DNA of 64,000 bases from JAHJDS01 sp964569795. GTDB lineage: Bacteria; Desulfobacterota; Desulfarculia; Desulfarculales; JAHJDS01. The position numbers were made by a program, and so were the translations under genes. The DNA lies in contig CAZMVB010000021.1 of NCBI GenBank assembly GCA_964569795.1, positions 1 through 64,000 on the forward strand. Direction: 5' to 3'. A model generated the notes under the pieces. It was not told the origin of the DNA. It saw only the letters and a program-made list of their open reading frames with translations, and did no database searches. Of this stretch, positions 60,682-64,000 are shown piece by piece; the first letter of the stretch is position 1, and every line of letters starts with the position of its first letter.

Positions 60682-60830
60682 GCCTCAAGACAACGATGTT
60701 GGGTGTCGGTCAAGATACCCGCGCCTCAGGACAACGATGTCGGGTGTCGGTCAAGATACCTTCGCCTCTCGGCAGCGATGGTGAATGCGGGTCAAGACGG
60801 CCCTCGTCTCGGTCCGATGTCCGGGTCAGG
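60667..60830. repeat. 41-bp tandem repeat, four units
   Basis: Units 60667-60707, 60708-60748, 60749-60789 and a degraded 60790-60830, each starting GGTCAAGA. Units 1 and 2 differ at four positions. Unit 1 contains the ATG of the MEMO-like gene; unit 4 overlaps the 3' end of the GGDEF-like/TPR gene. Confidence 0.85.
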
Positions 60831-63318
60831 CCGGGTTGGTGAGTAGTTCGAGCATGTCCGCCGCCGGCTCGAAGGCGGGGTCCAGTTCCAGGGCCCGCTG
60901 AAGGGCCGAGACGGCCAGGTCGGCTTGACCCATGGCCTCCAGGGCCTGGGCCCAGCGCCAGGGCCCGGCGGGCTGGTCGAATCCGGCCTCGACCACGTCG
61001 GCCAGGACCGCGGCCGCGGCCTCGTGGCGACCGGCGGTAAGCAGGGCCCAGCCGTAGCGATAGCGGTGCGTCGGATTCCCGGGGTCCAGTTCGACCGCCT
61101 GGCCGCACAAGGACAGGGCCACGTCCGAATCGGTCCCCCGCTCCAGAAAGAGGGCCCCCAGGCCGGACAGGGACTCGGCGTCCAGGGGGGCGGCCTTGAC
61201 CGCCTTCTGGTACAGGGCCACGGCCTGGTCCAGGTGTCCCCGGCTCCACTGGATGTCCCCCAGAAGCCGCCAGCACAAGGGCCGCGGCCGGGCGGCCGCG
61301 GCGGCCCGCTCCAGGTGGCGCTCGGCCTCGTCGGTCAGGCCCTCCAGCAGGAGCAGGCGGCCCAACTGGAGTCGAACGTCGCCGTGATCCGGGTCCAACT
61401 CGGCCGCCCGGGTCAAGGCGGCGATCCCCTCGTCGCGCCGGCCCAGGGCGGCCAGGGCGAAGCCGAGGTTGAAATGGGTCATGATGTTGTCCGGATCCAG
61501 GTCCCGGGCCCGCTGAAAGCAGTCCAGGGCCTGATCCATCCGGCCCAGTTGACCGTAACAGACCCCCAGGGAGTTGATGACGTTGACCTCCTCGGGGTCG
61601 ATGTTCAGGGCCCGGAGGTACTCGTCCCGGGCCTCGTCCAGGCGTCCCAGGGCGTAGAGCTTGTCGCCGCTGACGTTGAGGCTGACGGCGTCAAAGGCGG
61701 CCAGGGAGCCGGGCCCCAGGAGAGTGGCGTGATCCAGGGCCTTGACCGCCCGGTCCATCAGGTCGTCGAAGCTGAAATCGAAAAAGGGATGGACCGCCGC
61801 GCCGGCGGTGACCGTATCGGCGCCCTCGTTCCCGCCGGTCAGGGGGCCGGCCCAGGCCAGGGCGGCCTCGGCCTGATCGGCCCCGGGCAGGCACACGGCG
61901 ATCGTGTCCGGGCTGTACAGCCCGGCCCAGGCCCCCTCGGGGAGACGATCCTTGACCTGGCCGGCCAGGGCCACCCGCCGGGCCAGGGCGGCCTCGGCCC
62001 CGCCGACCCGCTCCAGGCGGGCCAGGCCGTCCATTTTGAGCAGGATCACCGCCCCGCCGCCGGCATCCAGATCGACCAGGCGCCGGTTGAAGGCGGCCAG
62101 GCTGGGCAGACCGGTGGCGGCGTCGATCTCGATCGGAGTCGCCGACAGGTCCTCGGCCTCCTCGTCCCGGGGCACCACCTCGTCACCCTTGTCCAGGACC
62201 CACAAGGGATCGGTGATGGCCACCACCTCGGCCACGGCGGTCTCGGGTTCCAGGCCGACCACGACCAGTTCGCCCTTGGTCCCCTGGGGATATCTGGCCG
62301 CCAGGACCGAGCCCTGGGCCGTCTGCCGCCGGGTGCCGCCGACGATGAACCGCTGGCCGACCTCGACCCCGGCCTCGCGGCCCACGTCCAGGATGACCCG
62401 GCTGCCGGCCAGGACCTGGATCACCCGGGCGTCTCCGGTCAGGACGTCGCTGAAGTTGAACGGGACGCCGCGCCGGACGGCGGCCTCCATGGCCCGAAAG
62501 GCCCGGGCGAATACCCGCTCGGCGGCGTCCTCGGCCCCGTCCCGGGTGACCACCGCCAGGTCGGGGCAGTCCTGGGGAAAGGTCAGCCAGCCCACCGCCA
62601 GGTCGGCCATCCGCCGGGGTAATTCGAGGGCCGTGGCCTCGGCCGCGGTCCGGTCCAGGCCGGGGGCCAGGCAGGCGAAGCCGAATGACTCGTCCCGGGC
62701 CAGAATCACCGACTCGCCCAGGACGCGCCCCAGTTCGTCCGCCCCGGCCTCGAGGTGATCCTCGGTCCAATACCCGGGAGCACCCAGCAGGAGCAGCGAA
62801 AAGGAGCCGCTCTCCGCCCCCTCGGTCCAGCTCAACCGCCGGCCGACCCGGCCGCCGCCGCTGTCCCAGTGCTCCTCCACCAACCGGGCCAGTTGACCGA
62901 GCAGGTGCCGCCGGTTGAACAGTCCGGTCAGGGGATCGGTCACGTTGGCCTTGTAAAAGAAGATGTTCTCCAGACCCAACTCGATGATCCGGGTCAGGTA
63001 AGGCAGGACGTCCGCGTCCACCAGGCCCGGCGCCAGGCCTTCCAGGATTAGCGAGCCCAGCGAATGCCCGCCGATGACCAGGGGCAACACGATCCGGCCG
63101 GCCGCCTCGTTGACCACGACCTGCTTGAGAACCGCGGCCCGGCCGGCCTCGGCCCGGACGTCGGGCGGCAGATTTTCGGGGAGCGGCTGTCTCGGGTCGT
63201 AGGGGGCCAGATAACCGCGCCGGGCCTTGGTCAGACGGATCACGTCGCCCACCAGCCAGTCGCCCAGCCGCTCCAGGTCCCCGAAGGTCAGATTGTTTAC
63301 CCGCGCCTTGCCGGCCAA
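60826..63318 (-). CDS. Degenerate-GGDEF and TPR signalling protein
   Basis: 830 residues from TTG 63318, chosen because GGGAGG is six bases upstream (an ATG at 63323 is out of frame). Residues ~1-120 GAF-like, then a GGDEF-type start DPLTGLFNRRHLLGQL, but no GG(D/E)EF signature, so cyclase activity is unlikely. A second degenerate GGDEF-like region follows a beta-barrel-like linker (~290-370). From ~560 to the end about seven TPRs (YALGRLDEARDEYLRAL, LGRMDQALDCFQRA). Likely a scaffold or receptor. Lies 45 bp downstream of selA. Confidence 0.82.
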   Translation of the reverse strand: MAGKARVNNLTFGDLERLGDWLVGDVIRLTKARRGYLAPYDPRQPLPENLPPDVRAEAGRAAVLKQVVVNEAAGRIVLPLVIGGHSLGSLILEGLAPGLVDADVLPYLTRIIELGLENIFFYKANVTDPLTGLFNRRHLLGQLARLVEEHWDSGGGRVGRRLSWTEGAESGSFSLLLLGAPGYWTEDHLEAGADELGRVLGESVILARDESFGFACLAPGLDRTAAEATALELPRRMADLAVGWLTFPQDCPDLAVVTRDGAEDAAERVFARAFRAMEAAVRRGVPFNFSDVLTGDARVIQVLAGSRVILDVGREAGVEVGQRFIVGGTRRQTAQGSVLAARYPQGTKGELVVVGLEPETAVAEVVAITDPLWVLDKGDEVVPRDEEAEDLSATPIEIDAATGLPSLAAFNRRLVDLDAGGGAVILLKMDGLARLERVGGAEAALARRVALAGQVKDRLPEGAWAGLYSPDTIAVCLPGADQAEAALAWAGPLTGGNEGADTVTAGAAVHPFFDFSFDDLMDRAVKALDHATLLGPGSLAAFDAVSLNVSGDKLYALGRLDEARDEYLRALNIDPEEVNVINSLGVCYGQLGRMDQALDCFQRARDLDPDNIMTHFNLGFALAALGRRDEGIAALTRAAELDPDHGDVRLQLGRLLLLEGLTDEAERHLERAAAAARPRPLCWRLLGDIQWSRGHLDQAVALYQKAVKAAPLDAESLSGLGALFLERGTDSDVALSLCGQAVELDPGNPTHRYRYGWALLTAGRHEAAAAVLADVVEAGFDQPAGPWRWAQALEAMGQADLAVSALQRALELDPAFEPAADMLELLTNPA

Positions 63319-63363
63319 GCCATACCTCCCGGAAAGCGGTGAAGGGTTTTCCTTGACAGGATG

Positions 63364-64000
63364 TTAACCAAAGACCTCGTCCAGGGCCGCCGCCGCCTCC
63401 CGGTCGTCGCCGGGGAGCATGGTCCGCACGTCCAGCAGGAGCCGCTCCTGGTGGGTCCGGGCGATGATCGGCACCTCCCGTCCCCGGAGTTTTTCCTCGA
63501 TCCGGGCCACCGGCTCCCCGAGGGAGCGGACGGCCACCAGCCGGGTCGGCAGGTCGCCCAGGGGCAGGGCCCCGCCGCCCACCTGGGACCGGCCGTCCAT
63601 CAGTTCGACCGTGAACCGGTCCCGGGCCACGGCCCGCAGCCGCCGGGCCAGGGTCGCGGCCGAGCGCTTGATCGAGGCCAGGGGCCGGGTCAGCATCCGG
63701 AGCGTGGGCACCTGACTGAAGGCCCGCCGCGGGTCGCGGTACAGATGGAGCGTCGCCTCCAGGCCGGCCAGGGTCATCTTGTCCACCCGGACCGCCCGGT
63801 GCAGCGGATTCTTCTTGATGGGGTCCAGGTATTCCTTGCGGCCCAGGATGATCCCGGCCTGGGGCCCGCCCAGCAGCTTGTCGCCGCTGAAGGTCACCAG
63901 ATCGACCCCGGCCTCGAGGCACTCGATGACCGTCGGCTCCCGGCCGATGCCGAAGGGGCCGAAATCGACCAGGTTGCCGCTGCCCAGGTCCTCCATGACC
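63364..64000 (-). CDS. selA: L-seryl-tRNA(Sec) selenium transferase, 3' part (partial)
   Basis: About 212 C-terminal residues are in the window; the gene runs in from the right edge. PLP Schiff-base Lys in TFSGDKLLGGPQAGI, preceded by DLGSGNLVDF and followed by KNPLHRAVRVDKMTLAGLEATL, are unmistakable SelA motifs. SelA turns Ser-tRNA(Sec) into Sec-tRNA(Sec) with selenophosphate. Its presence supports selenocysteine reading of the in-frame TGA codons at 1983 and 28296. selB, selC and selD are not in the window; selB may lie beyond the right edge. Confidence 0.95.
   Translation of the reverse strand, partial: VMEDLGSGNLVDFGPFGIGREPTVIECLEAGVDLVTFSGDKLLGGPQAGIILGRKEYLDPIKKNPLHRAVRVDKMTLAGLEATLHLYRDPRRAFSQVPTLRMLTRPLASIKRSAATLARRLRAVARDRFTVELMDGRSQVGGGALPLGDLPTRLVAVRSLGEPVARIEEKLRGREVPIIARTHQERLLLDVRTMLPGDDREAAAALDEVFG

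Noticed and set aside
60667..60830. CRISPR array
   Set aside because: The 41-bp units are directly adjacent with no spacers, decay in order, and no cas gene is present.
60826..63318. Active diguanylate cyclase
   Set aside because: The GG(D/E)EF active-site signature is missing from both GGDEF-like regions.
1..64000. Insertion sequences, prophage or integrative element
   Set aside because: No transposase, integrase, phage gene, terminal repeats or target duplications were seen, and base and codon use look even throughout.

Overview
The window looks like chromosomal core of a high-GC, Gram-negative (diderm), anaerobic bacterium, most likely a member of the Desulfobacterota (former Deltaproteobacteria). 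The reasons are LptD, a MoxR/VWA pair, a split-b F-type ATP synthase cluster, the mercury-methylation pair hgcAB, and use of selenocysteine, with selA itself at the right edge. I saw no insertion sequence, prophage, integron or CRISPR array. Start codons are mixed (ATG, GTG, TTG and one probable ATA).

Layout. 1-4.4 kb: a promoter framed by two inverted-repeat operators drives an ArsA/HSP20 ATPase, a small protein and a CoA-disulfide-reductase-like flavoprotein whose redox cysteine is encoded by an in-frame TGA (probable selenocysteine), followed by an exported phosphoesterase. 4.5-8.3 kb: response regulator, metallo-beta-lactamase-fold hydrolase, Mrp ATPase, FtsB-like protein, TPR protein, EF-P. 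8.4-13.4 kb: MetE-like protein, saccharopine-dehydrogenase-like protein, class-III aminotransferase, phosphomannomutase. 13.5-19.5 kb: enoyl-CoA hydratase, isochorismatase, VWA and MoxR on the minus strand, then a probable sigma-54-driven 26-codon gene with its own terminator, and two membrane proteins. 19.6-23.8 kb: purC, mdh, a secreted ankyrin protein, prmA, dodecin.

24.1-28.0 kb: ATP synthase Fo genes (AtpZ, AtpI-like, a, a giant four-hairpin c, an ordinary c, b', b). No F1 genes are present, so they must lie elsewhere. 28.1-29.7 kb: hgcA (with a second in-frame TGA, probable selenocysteine) and hgcB. 29.8-35 kb: sensor ATPase, small proteins, lipoprotein, HDOD protein, methyltransferase. 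35-44.6 kb (minus): MerR-like regulator, pheT-pheS-rplT-rpmI-infC, tRNA-Val, an exported protein, miaA, mutL. 45-58.8 kb (minus): nucleotidyltransferase, truA, argC, rpsI-rplM, lptD, folC, uvrD, cobA-hemD, hemC, FmdB-like, an unknown protein, gmhA. 59-64 kb: HU, a MEMO-family protein behind a 41-bp tandem repeat, a GGDEF-like/TPR protein, and the 3' part of selA.

The strongest signals are two genes (1842-3191 and 28224-29387) each interrupted by one TGA at a Cys-like position. Each has a good ribosome-binding site upstream, uninterrupted homology on both sides, and a hairpin 17-18 nt after the TGA with a five-base loop starting CGG. The presence of selA makes selenocysteine insertion plausible. 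The second is a 325-residue F-type c subunit with four hairpins, of which only hairpins 1 and 4 keep their ion-binding carboxylates. All calls rest on reading the sequence alone; no database search was made.
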